Both the position numbers and the translations under genes were made by a program. From G963668605 sp963668605 (GTDB lineage Bacteria > Acidobacteriota > Terriglobia > Bryobacterales > Bryobacteraceae): 64,000 nt of DNA. Under the pieces are notes generated by a model that searched no databases, had not been told where the DNA came from, and saw nothing but the letters and a program-made list of their open reading frames with translations. Of this stretch, positions 9,592 to 17,263 are shown in pieces; position 1 is the first letter of the stretch, and each line of letters begins with the position of its first letter. Location: assembly GCA_963668605.1 (NCBI GenBank), contig OY764903.1:4898001-4962000 (forward strand), given 5' to 3'.

Positions 9592-11541
9592 TTAGCTTCC
9601 CGGTGCTGGAATGGTCGGCGTCCCGCCGCCGGGCTTTTTGTTTTCCTTCCACTGTGCCGTCGTATAGGCATCCCAATAAACTGTGAACCGCTGGTGATGC
9701 GATTCCCACATCGGCACGAGAGTAACGGTAGAGGGATTGCCGGCGGACGCGGCTGTAAACGTTAAGGGCTTTCCTGCAACAGGCCGCATCCAGGTGGCGA
9801 GGGGCTTTTCGAGCCCCACCAGCGGCGGGATCGTGGGGTTCGGCAACTTCCAGCCGTCGGAAGCTTCCTTGCCGTACGGTCCGCCTTCCGGCATGTTCGC
9901 GGTTCCAAAGAGGCCGGCGAGTAGAACCGGGCCGTAAAAGAATGCAACACGGTTCGGGTTGTCGGGCGTGGCCTCATAACGAAGCTCGAAGGGCATCGAA
10001 ATCGATACCGTGTCGCCGTCGCGCCAGGTGCGGTCGATGGTCGCAAACTCGCCGCGCTTGCCGCCATGCTTCCATGCTTTCCCGTTGATGCGGATCGCGA
10101 ACGCCTTCCCGGCCCATTGCGGGTAGCGGAGGTGCATCGCGAAGCGCGCCGGGGCGGGCGTCGATATACGCAGCGACGACGAACTCTCGTTGGGGAATCT
10201 GGTGGTCTGCCGGACTCTGATTTTGCGCTCGCTCCAGTCGAGTTCGGAGGGAATGAATAGGTTCACCCACAGATCCGCGTCGTGATGAAAGTAGATGGCC
10301 TCGGCGTACTTGCTGTGGTTTTCCATGCCGCTTCCCACGCAGCACCAGAAATCTTCTTCCGGGCGCGAGAACGGCTGAAACCAGCCTCCGTAAAGTCCGT
10401 GCTTGTACGTGAACATACCAGTCTTGCGGTCCTGCGAATTATAGATCTGGTTCCAGAGAGCGCGCTCATAGTAGTCCATCAAAAACGCTCGAGGCTCCCA
10501 CGAAAACAGTTGAACGGCCAGTTTGAGCATGTTGTAGGTGTTGCATGTTTCGGTCATCTGGCCGCTCATGTGCTCGGACTGAGCGCCAGGCTTGCCGAAC
10601 CACTCTTTGTCGCTGTTCCCTCCGTTGGCGTACGTGTAGCGGTCGAGCACGGTACGGAAGAAGAACTCGGAGATGCGGCGCGGCCGTTCGTCGCCGCTCA
10701 CCTCGTACAGGCGCGCCTCGCCGATGATTTTGGGAATCTGCGTGTTGGCGTGCAGCCCGGCCAATTCGTCGTGTTGCGCTGCAAGCGGATCCATCACAGC
10801 CTTATGCTCGAACTTCCGTGCCAATGCAAGATGAGCGCTCTTACCGGAGAGCGCATACGCGTCAGCCAGCACTTCATTCATTCCGCCGAACTCACAGGCC
10901 ATCATCTGCTGCATCTGTTCTTCGCTCAGCTTGCCGGTGATCGTCTGCGTCCAATCCGCCAGATTCAGAAATACCGTTTTTGCGGTGGAGTTGCCGGTGT
11001 ACAGCCAGGCATCGCGTAGTCCGGCATAAACCTTGTGAATCGCGTACCACGGCACCCACGCGCCGTTGATGTTGTGACGCTCGACGCCCCGGATCTCGCC
11101 GCGGGCGAGTTCGCGCCAGACTTGCGGGCGCCGCTGGGTTTTGGCGTCCACAAGCTTGTCTGGATTGCGCGCCTGACATGCGGCGAGTTCGTCCACAATG
11201 TAGTCCACCCGCTGTTTGAAAAACGGATCGCCCGTTGCGGCGTAGGCCAGCGATAATCCGGTCAGGTAGTGTCCAAGCGAATGCCCGGCGATATCGCGGC
11301 CTTCCCAGCCTCCGTAGGACTCAGCCTTCGGGTCGAGGCCCGCTTCAACCCGGAACTTGGCCAGCAGGCGGTCCGGCGAGAGCCGCATGAGGTACTCGCC
11401 GTTCCGCAGCATCGCGTCGCGGAAGGGTCCCTCCAGCAGTCGGACGCGAGCCAGTGAGAATGGCTCCGCTTTGGAGGGCGGGGCGGCGGCCCACACCGTA
11501 GATAGCGTTACAAAGAGAGCGAGGATTCTGCCAGCGAGCAT
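9592..11541 (-). CDS. GH146-like (DUF1680) beta-L-arabinofuranosidase, exported
   Basis: A 649-residue DUF1680 enzyme, only distantly like its neighbour at 4462. Residues 1-20 (MLAGRILALFVTLSTVWAAA) form a signal peptide. The N-terminal (alpha/alpha)6 barrel carries GGWEGRDIAGHSLGHYLTG near residue 77, typical of the GH146 branch represented by Bacteroides BT0349. The zinc/cysteine active site is intact: E331-T-C333 in MTETCNTYN and C400-C401 in FWCCVGSG. Beta-sandwich domains follow. GH146 and GH127 enzymes release beta-L-arabinofuranose from plant arabinan side chains or extensins. Two DUF1680 enzymes flanking a TonB receptor suggest consecutive cleavage of different linkages in one glycan. 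It lies 24 bp downstream of the sulfatase. Confidence 0.88.
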   Translation of the reverse strand: MLAGRILALFVTLSTVWAAAPPSKAEPFSLARVRLLEGPFRDAMLRNGEYLMRLSPDRLLAKFRVEAGLDPKAESYGGWEGRDIAGHSLGHYLTGLSLAYAATGDPFFKQRVDYIVDELAACQARNPDKLVDAKTQRRPQVWRELARGEIRGVERHNINGAWVPWYAIHKVYAGLRDAWLYTGNSTAKTVFLNLADWTQTITGKLSEEQMQQMMACEFGGMNEVLADAYALSGKSAHLALARKFEHKAVMDPLAAQHDELAGLHANTQIPKIIGEARLYEVSGDERPRRISEFFFRTVLDRYTYANGGNSDKEWFGKPGAQSEHMSGQMTETCNTYNMLKLAVQLFSWEPRAFLMDYYERALWNQIYNSQDRKTGMFTYKHGLYGGWFQPFSRPEEDFWCCVGSGMENHSKYAEAIYFHHDADLWVNLFIPSELDWSERKIRVRQTTRFPNESSSSLRISTPAPARFAMHLRYPQWAGKAFAIRINGKAWKHGGKRGEFATIDRTWRDGDTVSISMPFELRYEATPDNPNRVAFFYGPVLLAGLFGTANMPEGGPYGKEASDGWKLPNPTIPPLVGLEKPLATWMRPVAGKPLTFTAASAGNPSTVTLVPMWESHHQRFTVYWDAYTTAQWKENKKPGGGTPTIPAPGS

Positions 11542-11565
11542 CGGCTGAGTACCTTTCTTGAAAAC

Positions 11566-12999
11566 CTATTTCTTTACGGCTGGGGCGTTGCTCACGCGGG
11601 GCGCGTTAACCTTCGGCAGCCAACGCGCAAGATTGGACTTCACCGCGTCGAACTTCGCGTCATGTGCCAGATTGGTGTATTCGTACGGGTCCGTCTGATG
11701 ATCGTACAACTCCTCGTAACCGTCCGCGTAGCGGATGTATCGCCAGCGCTCGCTGCGGATCGCGTGGTTACCCTGCCTCCAGGTGCTGATCGCGGGTTCC
11801 GTGCGCTGTGCGGATGGATCGCGGAGCAGCGGCATCAAGCTCTGTCCTTCGAGCGGCGGTCCGGGGCGTCCGCCGGCCAGTTCCATCAGGGTCGGATAGA
11901 GATCGAGCAGACTCACGGGGCGCGAGCAGCGGCCGCCCGGTTTTGTCACTCCGGGTACGGCCATGGCGAGCGGCACCCGCGTGGACTCCTCCCAGAGCGT
12001 AAACTTCTCCCAGTTCTCTTTTTCGCCCATATGCATACCGTTATCGCCCCAGAACAACGCGATCGTGTTCTTCGCATAGGGACTGGCATCGAAGGCGTCC
12101 AGCAGGCGGCCGAGTTCGGCATCGGCATACGTGATGGAGGCGAAGTAGGCCTGAAGCACGTTCCTCCATTCGTGATGATCCACCACCCACTTGTGCCAGT
12201 TGCGGCGATCGTGTCCGTGGGTGTCGTCGAGATCGCCGTCCAGGTGGGGCGGCAGTTCGATTTTGTCCAGCGGGTACATGTCAAAGTATTTCCGCGGCAC
12301 GTGCCAGGGCATATGCGGGCGGAAGATGCCGACGCCGAGGAAGAGCGGTTTGCCAACAGGTTTCTTGAGTTCCGAGATGGCCCAATCCACTACCTTGTGA
12401 TCGGACATCGCCGTGTCCGGTACATCGAGCGGCTCCCAATGGAACCACGGAAGCGGCCTGCCTTCCGCCTTGCCTTTCTCCACTGAGAAATCCTTCGGCA
12501 GCACCTGTGGCGGAATCACATCAAACTTGTCGGGGAAGTAGTAGTCCCAGGCCTCCGGGTCGTTCATGCTGCCCTTCTCCCATTGCAGGGCGTGGAAGAG
12601 CTTACCTCCTCCCACGGTGCGATAGCCGCTTTTGCGAAACCAGGCCGGCAGGGTTGTGACTTGCGCCAGGGCGGGCGATCTGCGCCATCCCGCCAACTCA
12701 TTCTCGCGCGGGTTATCGTAGACGCCTGAAGTGGACGGACGTACGCCGGTCATCACCGCTGTGCGGGAGGGATGACAGATCGGCGCGGCACAATGCGCGT
12801 TCGTGAACAGCACCCCGCGCGCGGCCAGGCGATCCATGTTCGGTGTGTGCACGTCGTGCCTCCAACCGAGGCAGTTGATGTACTGGTTCAAATCGTCAAA
12901 AGCGATGAATAGGACGTTGGGCCGGGCAGCGGCAGGGCCGGAAAACGCGGCGGCACCGGAGGATCCTGCGAAGCCTGTAACGAAATCTCTGCGTGTCAT
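11566..12999 (-). CDS. Exported sulfatase, iduronate-2-sulfatase-like
   Basis: A 477-residue type I sulfatase that hydrolyses a sulfate ester using a formylglycine made from Cys. The activation motif C75-H-P-S-R79 (CxPSR) is present, as are the metal-binding FIAFDDLN near residue 30 and the later ALFWGDNGMHMGEKENWEKF with Asp-Asn metal ligands. The N terminus MTRRDFVTGFAGSSGAAAFSG has a twin-arginine export signal. The sequence pattern (NMDRLAARGVLFTNAHCAAPICHPSR, PSTSGVYDN) is closest to iduronate-2-sulfatase-like bacterial enzymes. It is the first gene after the promoter and LacI-type operator at 13068-13113, so it leads the operon sulfatase, GH146, TonB receptor, GH127. The operon context suggests a sulfated glycan with arabinose, but the substrate is not shown by the sequence. 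Confidence 0.9.
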   Translation of the reverse strand: MTRRDFVTGFAGSSGAAAFSGPAAARPNVLFIAFDDLNQYINCLGWRHDVHTPNMDRLAARGVLFTNAHCAAPICHPSRTAVMTGVRPSTSGVYDNPRENELAGWRRSPALAQVTTLPAWFRKSGYRTVGGGKLFHALQWEKGSMNDPEAWDYYFPDKFDVIPPQVLPKDFSVEKGKAEGRPLPWFHWEPLDVPDTAMSDHKVVDWAISELKKPVGKPLFLGVGIFRPHMPWHVPRKYFDMYPLDKIELPPHLDGDLDDTHGHDRRNWHKWVVDHHEWRNVLQAYFASITYADAELGRLLDAFDASPYAKNTIALFWGDNGMHMGEKENWEKFTLWEESTRVPLAMAVPGVTKPGGRCSRPVSLLDLYPTLMELAGGRPGPPLEGQSLMPLLRDPSAQRTEPAISTWRQGNHAIRSERWRYIRYADGYEELYDHQTDPYEYTNLAHDAKFDAVKSNLARWLPKVNAPRVSNAPAVKK

Positions 13000-13023
13000 G
13001 CGATGTCCAAAATGTCAATGATT

Positions 13024-13039
13024 CCTTACGAGCGTAAGG
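13024..13039. promoter_or_regulatory. Perfect 7-bp inverted repeat upstream of the sulfatase operon
   Basis: CCTTACG-AG-CGTAAGG is a perfect palindrome with a 2-bp spacer, located 24 bp before the sulfatase start codon and inside the predicted untranslated leader. It could be a second operator or a short RNA hairpin limiting ribosome access. No matching copy was noticed elsewhere in the window. Confidence 0.45.
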
Positions 13040-13067
13040 CGAATCGCGGGGTGCGTCAAGTGTTTTG

Positions 13068-13081
13068 TGTAAACGTTTGCA
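13068..13081. promoter_or_regulatory. LacI/GalR-family operator
   Basis: TGTAAACGTTTGCA is a 14-bp near-perfect palindrome (12 of 14 symmetric positions) with a central CG. It matches the general LacI-family pattern TGxAAxCGxTTxCA. It sits two bases downstream of the predicted -10 element, overlapping the transcription start, the classic position for repression. The regulator itself is not in the window. Confidence 0.65.
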
Positions 13082-13083
13082 TT

Positions 13084-13113
13084 ATTCTAACTCTTCATCT
13101 GTGCCTCTCGCAA
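13084..13113 (-). promoter_or_regulatory. Predicted sigma-70 promoter of the arabinofuranosidase operon
   Basis: On the minus strand TTGCGA (13108-13113) and TAGAAT (13084-13089) are separated by 18 bp. The start of transcription would fall inside the LacI-type operator at 13068-13081, giving a leader of about 75 bases before the sulfatase ATG. Confidence 0.5.
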
Positions 13114-13325
13114 ATCACATCGGCGCAAACCTCCAGCCCCGCCGATTCGCCTCAACATGCATTCCTTTTGCAGCAGCAATCGCCGGTTCACAACGCCCGT
13201 TACATACGCCAACAGCCGCACCCATTTGTTGTCGCGCATGGTAAATGAACATCAGACGCGGTCTCGCGCAGAAACGGTGCGATGGATGTTTTGGCTATGC
13301 GGTGTCGTTCAACTCCAGCGTGCGT
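13114..13325. other. Intergenic stretch without recognised gene
   Basis: This stretch lies between the promoter of the sulfatase operon and the end of the DUF1080 gene. Short open frames on the plus strand exist but show no homology, ribosome-binding site or coding character. No hairpin with a T-run was seen. Confidence 0.5.
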
Positions 13326-14030
13326 CTAAGATTTCACTGGCGCCAATCTCTCGATCCGGATGCCGCGATACGCAGCGACCGAGTGATGATGCTGGAAGGC
13401 GATGGCGGTTCGGCGATGGGCCAGGCGCTCCATCAGGCGGGCGCTATTGAGACTTTTTGCGGCAAGAGCGGCCTTTAGCTCCGGTGAATCGAGGTCATAG
13501 GCCAGCACGTGCCTGCTATTGATCCAGTGGTCGACATGCCGGTCAAGGACCCGCAGTCTGCCGGTGTTCCACTGGCCCACGGCGTGGGCGGCAAGTTCGA
13601 TGGGCGGCAGAAAATTATACAGGGCGCCCGAGGCGTGGGTCGGATTGTCGGCGCCTGCCGGCGACGCATCGTCCACGAGCTGAAACTCGAAACCCAGCGA
13701 GGTTTCGTGAAGAAATTTCCCCTGCTCGTCGCGAAGATCGTCCGTGGCGCTGGCCTGGATCAGGTACTTGATCCCGGAGTTGGCGCCGGGCGCGACTTTC
13801 CACTCGAACTCCAGGTCGAAGTTGTCGTATTCCCCGGCCGTCCAGAGATCGCATTGGCGCCGTGCGTCGGCGATGGCCTCGATGGCGCCATCGCGAATCC
13901 GCCAACTGACGGCGGGGCTGGTGATCCCGGTGGGCGTCCGGAAGTTCCGGAAGCTGGCGCCGTCGAATAAGGGGCCCGCCGTTGCGACTGGGCATGCGCC
14001 GAGTACGAGAAGAGCTTGGCGGCGCGTCAC
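13326..14030 (-). CDS. Exported DUF1080 (3-keto-disaccharide hydrolase fold) protein
   Basis: A ~234-residue DUF1080/PF06439 protein with a concanavalin-like beta-jelly roll. The start is GTG at 14030 (VTRRQALLVLGACPVATAG), because it gives a twin-arginine-like signal and overlaps the stop of the preceding gene by GTGA, which couples their translation. Longer frames upstream run through the coding sequence of the neighbour. Typical family features are LFDGASFRNFRTP at the N terminus, WTAGEYDNFDLEFEWKV, the GANSGIKYLI motif and ASGALYNFLPP. Members include 3-keto-glycoside hydrolases and carbohydrate-binding accessory domains in Acidobacteriota and Planctomycetota. It is the last of three overlapping genes with a PL22-like lyase, which suggests a role in handling oligosaccharides outside the cytoplasm. 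Confidence 0.83.
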   Translation of the reverse strand: MTRRQALLVLGACPVATAGPLFDGASFRNFRTPTGITSPAVSWRIRDGAIEAIADARRQCDLWTAGEYDNFDLEFEWKVAPGANSGIKYLIQASATDDLRDEQGKFLHETSLGFEFQLVDDASPAGADNPTHASGALYNFLPPIELAAHAVGQWNTGRLRVLDRHVDHWINSRHVLAYDLDSPELKAALAAKSLNSARLMERLAHRRTAIAFQHHHSVAAYRGIRIERLAPVKS

Positions 14031-15157
14031 GGCGTTGATTTTCCCACGACGTAAACCTGCGGCGTACCGGTGCGGTCGGATGTGTAGGCGATGTACTTGC
14101 CGCTGCGGCTGAAACTCGGATGCACGTGCGCGGACTTCGGGTGCCCGCCTGTGACGGACGAATCCGGCCAGCACAGGATACGGTGCCCGCCGCTCTTCAG
14201 GTCAACCAGAATCAGAGGATTGTCCTTGGGCTTTTGCACATCCGAGACGATGTAATGCGCGTCACGCGTGATCATCGAGTGCCCGAGCATGTAGTCGGAC
14301 GTGAAGTGCGTCTGCCAGTCCGAGCCGTCGCGCTTCATCGAGCAGATGCTCGCGGGCACCCACGAGGGCACTTTCTTTTTATGGAAGTAGAACCGCTCGC
14401 CATCGGGCGCCCAGTACTCGTGGGTGGCGCGCCAGCCGTACGGCATCATGAGGAAAGGACGCGATTTGCCGGTACGGAAATCGGCCATCATGGTGCGCGC
14501 GCGCTGCTCCATCGGCAGCGTCATATCGTTCTGCCGGTCGGGGTCGTGCACGTAGGTGACCAGGTACGGGTCGGCGGGGCAGATCAGCAGGTGCCCGCCG
14601 GTGCCGTTCTCAACCGCCACCGTCTTCTCGATCGCCCGCGCACGCAAGTCCACCAGCGCGATCCGGGGTGTGCCCGCCTTGTCCAGGTACGACGCCGCGG
14701 TGAACCGGCCATCCAGCGAGAACGTACGCCCGGCGGAGAAGCGCGTGCCGCCGGGCGTACGTGCGAAGTCGATGAGGACGGACTCGCGACCCGTGGCCAC
14801 TTCGGTTTGTGCCAGCCGTTCGCCGTCCTGGTAGACTACGTGGCGCCCGTCGGGGTGCATCGAAAATGAGAGATTCGCCAGGCGCTCGGCATGCGTGAGC
14901 TGCGCCGTCTCTCCCGTCCGCAGTTCCACTCGGTAAAGTTGGTAAGCTCCAGAGCGGTTGGAACTGAACACCAGGTACCGGTCATCGGTAGTGAACGGCT
15001 GCGCTTCGAAGTAGCAGCTATGACTCACGCTCTCGCCCGTCGTGATCTGCCAGACTTCGAGACCCGTGCGCGGGTCCGGTTTTCCGGCGACCCCGCCAAG
15101 CGTCACCGCCGCTCCCGAGCACAGGAAGGCGCGCCTTGTCATCTTCTCACCGTGCAT
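14027..15157 (-). CDS. Oligogalacturonate-lyase-like (PL22) beta-propeller protein, exported
   Basis: A 376-residue seven-bladed-propeller protein with repeated TolB/PD40-like blades (HPDGRHVVY, WAPDGERFYF, SRSGKYIAYTSD). Start 15157 was chosen because GGGAGG lies six bases before it and MHGEKMTRRAFLCSGAAV provides a twin-arginine signal; an ATG at 15142 is possible. The histidines expected for the Mn site of oligogalacturonate lyases can be proposed at H246 (THEYWAPDG) and H344/H346 (SAHVHPSFS). PL22 enzymes cleave unsaturated digalacturonate to 5-keto-4-deoxyuronate, normally in the cytoplasm; this copy carries an export signal. It overlaps the upstream gene by 11 bases and the downstream DUF1080 gene by 4, forming a tight operon. 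Confidence 0.78.
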   Translation of the reverse strand: MHGEKMTRRAFLCSGAAVTLGGVAGKPDPRTGLEVWQITTGESVSHSCYFEAQPFTTDDRYLVFSSNRSGAYQLYRVELRTGETAQLTHAERLANLSFSMHPDGRHVVYQDGERLAQTEVATGRESVLIDFARTPGGTRFSAGRTFSLDGRFTAASYLDKAGTPRIALVDLRARAIEKTVAVENGTGGHLLICPADPYLVTYVHDPDRQNDMTLPMEQRARTMMADFRTGKSRPFLMMPYGWRATHEYWAPDGERFYFHKKKVPSWVPASICSMKRDGSDWQTHFTSDYMLGHSMITRDAHYIVSDVQKPKDNPLILVDLKSGGHRILCWPDSSVTGGHPKSAHVHPSFSRSGKYIAYTSDRTGTPQVYVVGKSTP

Positions 15158-16997
15158 CAAACACCTCCCGCGCGAGGTCCCGGCCGTTAACCGTGAGGAC
15201 GAACCCGCGCACATCCTGCCCGTTCACGCGCCGCCGGACGGCGTTGCGGGTCTGCCGGTCGCGCGCCGCTTCCAGCCGCACCCCACCCACGTCCGCGGCG
15301 ACGCGCCACTCGGCCGTGTCCTCGCTCTGCTCGATTCTGGTGGTACGCACCGTCTCGATCAGTGATGCGAAAGTCTGCGCGTCCGTGCAGCGCCGCGCGA
15401 GAAACAAAATACCCACACGCACGTGCGTGTCGGCCAGTTTTCTTGGTGCGCCGCGGTAATGATAGGCCGTGAGCCGCAGAGCGCCATTAGCCAGACCCTC
15501 CGGGTCCGCCTTCAGCATGAGCCGCGCATTGTCCCCGCCCGCACCATCGGCGGCGAACACGCGAATCGCCAGCCCCGCATTTCCGGAGCGAACACCCACC
15601 ACCGAGCCGAAGCCGGCCGCATTCTCAAACGCCCCTCTGCCGACGGAAACCGGCTTTCCGTCCAGCACGATGCGCTCCGCCGCGGCGGGCAGCACCACGT
15701 TCGTGGCGAACGAGCCTGTCTCCGCCAGCGCCGACGGGTCCAGATCCAGGAGCACCAGCACGGCGCCCTTTTCCTGCACGGAAACCGCGTTCAGCGGCGC
15801 GTGCACCGGCTTGCCGTGGCCGGAGCGGTCCTGGAAGCGCAGCTTGCCGTACGGCTGGTCCGTGATGTCGGGGGCGATGTAGACCGTAGTCAGTTCACGG
15901 CCGGACGACGCGAGTTCGATGTTGATCAGCTTGTCGTGGGTGGAGTAGTGGCCGGACGTGCTGCCGATGGCGAACTCCGGGGTGACGTAATTATAGCGAT
16001 CCCTGTCCGGCTCCGCGCGCCAACGCGAGAGCACGGTGCGCTCCGGAATGGCCGAGAGTTTCAGGATCCGCGGATCCGGGTGGTAGCCCCGCGCCAGTTC
16101 ATTTTGCAGCAGGTAGACGCGGCCGATAGCCAGTTTCTCCTCCGGCCGCACCGCCCGCAGCCCTTCCTGGTACAGATACCACTCCACGCTCTCGTGTCCG
16201 CCCAGAAAATCGTAGCAGCGGCTATGGGGGCCGGATAGTGTCCCCCGCGCGGCGAAGAAGTTGGCCGCAATGTCGCTCCAGAACAGGTCAAGCACGCGGC
16301 GGAACTTTTCGCGTCCGTCGGCGCGAGCGGCATAGAGATGCCCCATCAGGAGCGAATTGAGATCCACGGCGTAGTAGTTCGGGGTGTCGAATTCGCCGAT
16401 GCCGGCCTCACGCGTATGTGCGATCCAGCGGTCCAACATCGCGTACCCCTCGGCCGCCGCTTCCGGGTCGCCAACCGCTTCGCCCGCGAGGATCAGGTTC
16501 ACGGTCTTCATGAGGAAGATGTTGGTGTAAGTGACGGGAACGTTGTGCCGGCGCATAGCGGCGAAGGCCGCGCGGATGTGCGGTGCGGCGGCGGCGCGGA
16601 ACTCAAGCGACAGCACCTTGCCGTAACCCAGGAGCATCGGCCCAACCGGCTGCATCGAGAACTCGATGGAGTTGGCATCTCTGATTTCGGGGTGCCCCGC
16701 CTGCCAGGGAATGTTGCCGAACGACGCCGACTTCGGGTCCATGTCCTGGTACCCGAATGCAGCCATCGCGAACTTCTCCGCCTCGCGCGGATCCTCGCCC
16801 AGCGCCAGTTTCGCGAGCGCGGCGTTGCCCAAATCGCGGATGGTCGGCTCAGGCGCGGCCTGCGCCATCACGTTCACCACCTGCGCCAGTGCGTCCCGCA
16901 AGGCGGACCGAAATGCGTCAGTGCGCTGCGTGCGGTCCGCGGCAAGCGCCGGGACCACCAGGGCGGCTAATGCCGCATAGACAGCAACAGTTTTCAT
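15147..16997 (-). CDS. Large exported protein of unknown function, probable (alpha/alpha) toroid
   Basis: I do not recognise a characterised family. Start 16997 is preferred because MKTVAVYAALAALVVPALAA is a standard signal peptide, whereas the longer frame adds a charged tail before it. The mature protein is ~595 residues. The first ~330 are helix-rich with paired aromatic motifs, notably IGEFDTPNYYAVDLNSLLMGH around residue 200 and PHSRCYDFLGGHESVEWYLYQ near 255, like the alpha-toroids of polysaccharide lyases and glycan hydrolases. The rest looks like beta-sandwich (VLVLLDLDPSALAETGSFATNV, GVRSGNAGLAIRVFAADG). It is the first gene of an operon with a PL22-like lyase and a DUF1080 protein, so a polysaccharide lyase role is plausible but unproven. 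Confidence 0.7.
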   Translation of the reverse strand: MKTVAVYAALAALVVPALAADRTQRTDAFRSALRDALAQVVNVMAQAAPEPTIRDLGNAALAKLALGEDPREAEKFAMAAFGYQDMDPKSASFGNIPWQAGHPEIRDANSIEFSMQPVGPMLLGYGKVLSLEFRAAAAPHIRAAFAAMRRHNVPVTYTNIFLMKTVNLILAGEAVGDPEAAAEGYAMLDRWIAHTREAGIGEFDTPNYYAVDLNSLLMGHLYAARADGREKFRRVLDLFWSDIAANFFAARGTLSGPHSRCYDFLGGHESVEWYLYQEGLRAVRPEEKLAIGRVYLLQNELARGYHPDPRILKLSAIPERTVLSRWRAEPDRDRYNYVTPEFAIGSTSGHYSTHDKLINIELASSGRELTTVYIAPDITDQPYGKLRFQDRSGHGKPVHAPLNAVSVQEKGAVLVLLDLDPSALAETGSFATNVVLPAAAERIVLDGKPVSVGRGAFENAAGFGSVVGVRSGNAGLAIRVFAADGAGGDNARLMLKADPEGLANGALRLTAYHYRGAPRKLADTHVRVGILFLARRCTDAQTFASLIETVRTTRIEQSEDTAEWRVAADVGGVRLEAARDRQTRNAVRRRVNGQDVRGFVLTVNGRDLAREVFDAR

Positions 16998-17079
16998 TGT
17001 GTAGCCATGCTCGCGTTCATCAGAACGATAGACCCACATGAATCTCAGTATTGTAACCCGAACCTCCTCCTGCCGAATC

Positions 17080-17205
17080 GTTTTCCGGACGAACCGGCCG
17101 TTTCACGGACCGTTGAAGAACGCCGAGCTGATGACGGAGGGCGAGGATCTCAAGCTGAAGCGCCGAACATGAGGGCAAGCATAGGAATCGAAGAAAGAAC
17201 GTCAA
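17080..17205 (-). pseudogene. Degraded integrase-type transposase fragment
   Basis: The minus strand encodes ALQLEILALRHQLGVLQRS followed by VKRPVR in a short frame from 17205. This matches the N-terminal coiled segment of integrase-core transposases (ALxxEILALRHQLxVLQRs...). The rve catalytic domain is missing and the frame soon loses similarity. The fragment sits directly upstream of the unknown exported gene at 16997 and downstream of the GH43-like gene, so it may form part of the leader or promoter region of the former. Confidence 0.6.
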
Positions 17206-17263
17206 CGCTCAATTTATCGGTCACATCGGAGTTTACGAGAATCACAGTCAGAAAATCGCATTC

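Noticed and set aside
13003..13248. An 81-residue plus-strand frame with a signal-like hydrophobic stretch
   Set aside because: It runs through the promoter, operator and palindrome of the divergent operon, and no ribosome-binding site or conserved feature is seen.
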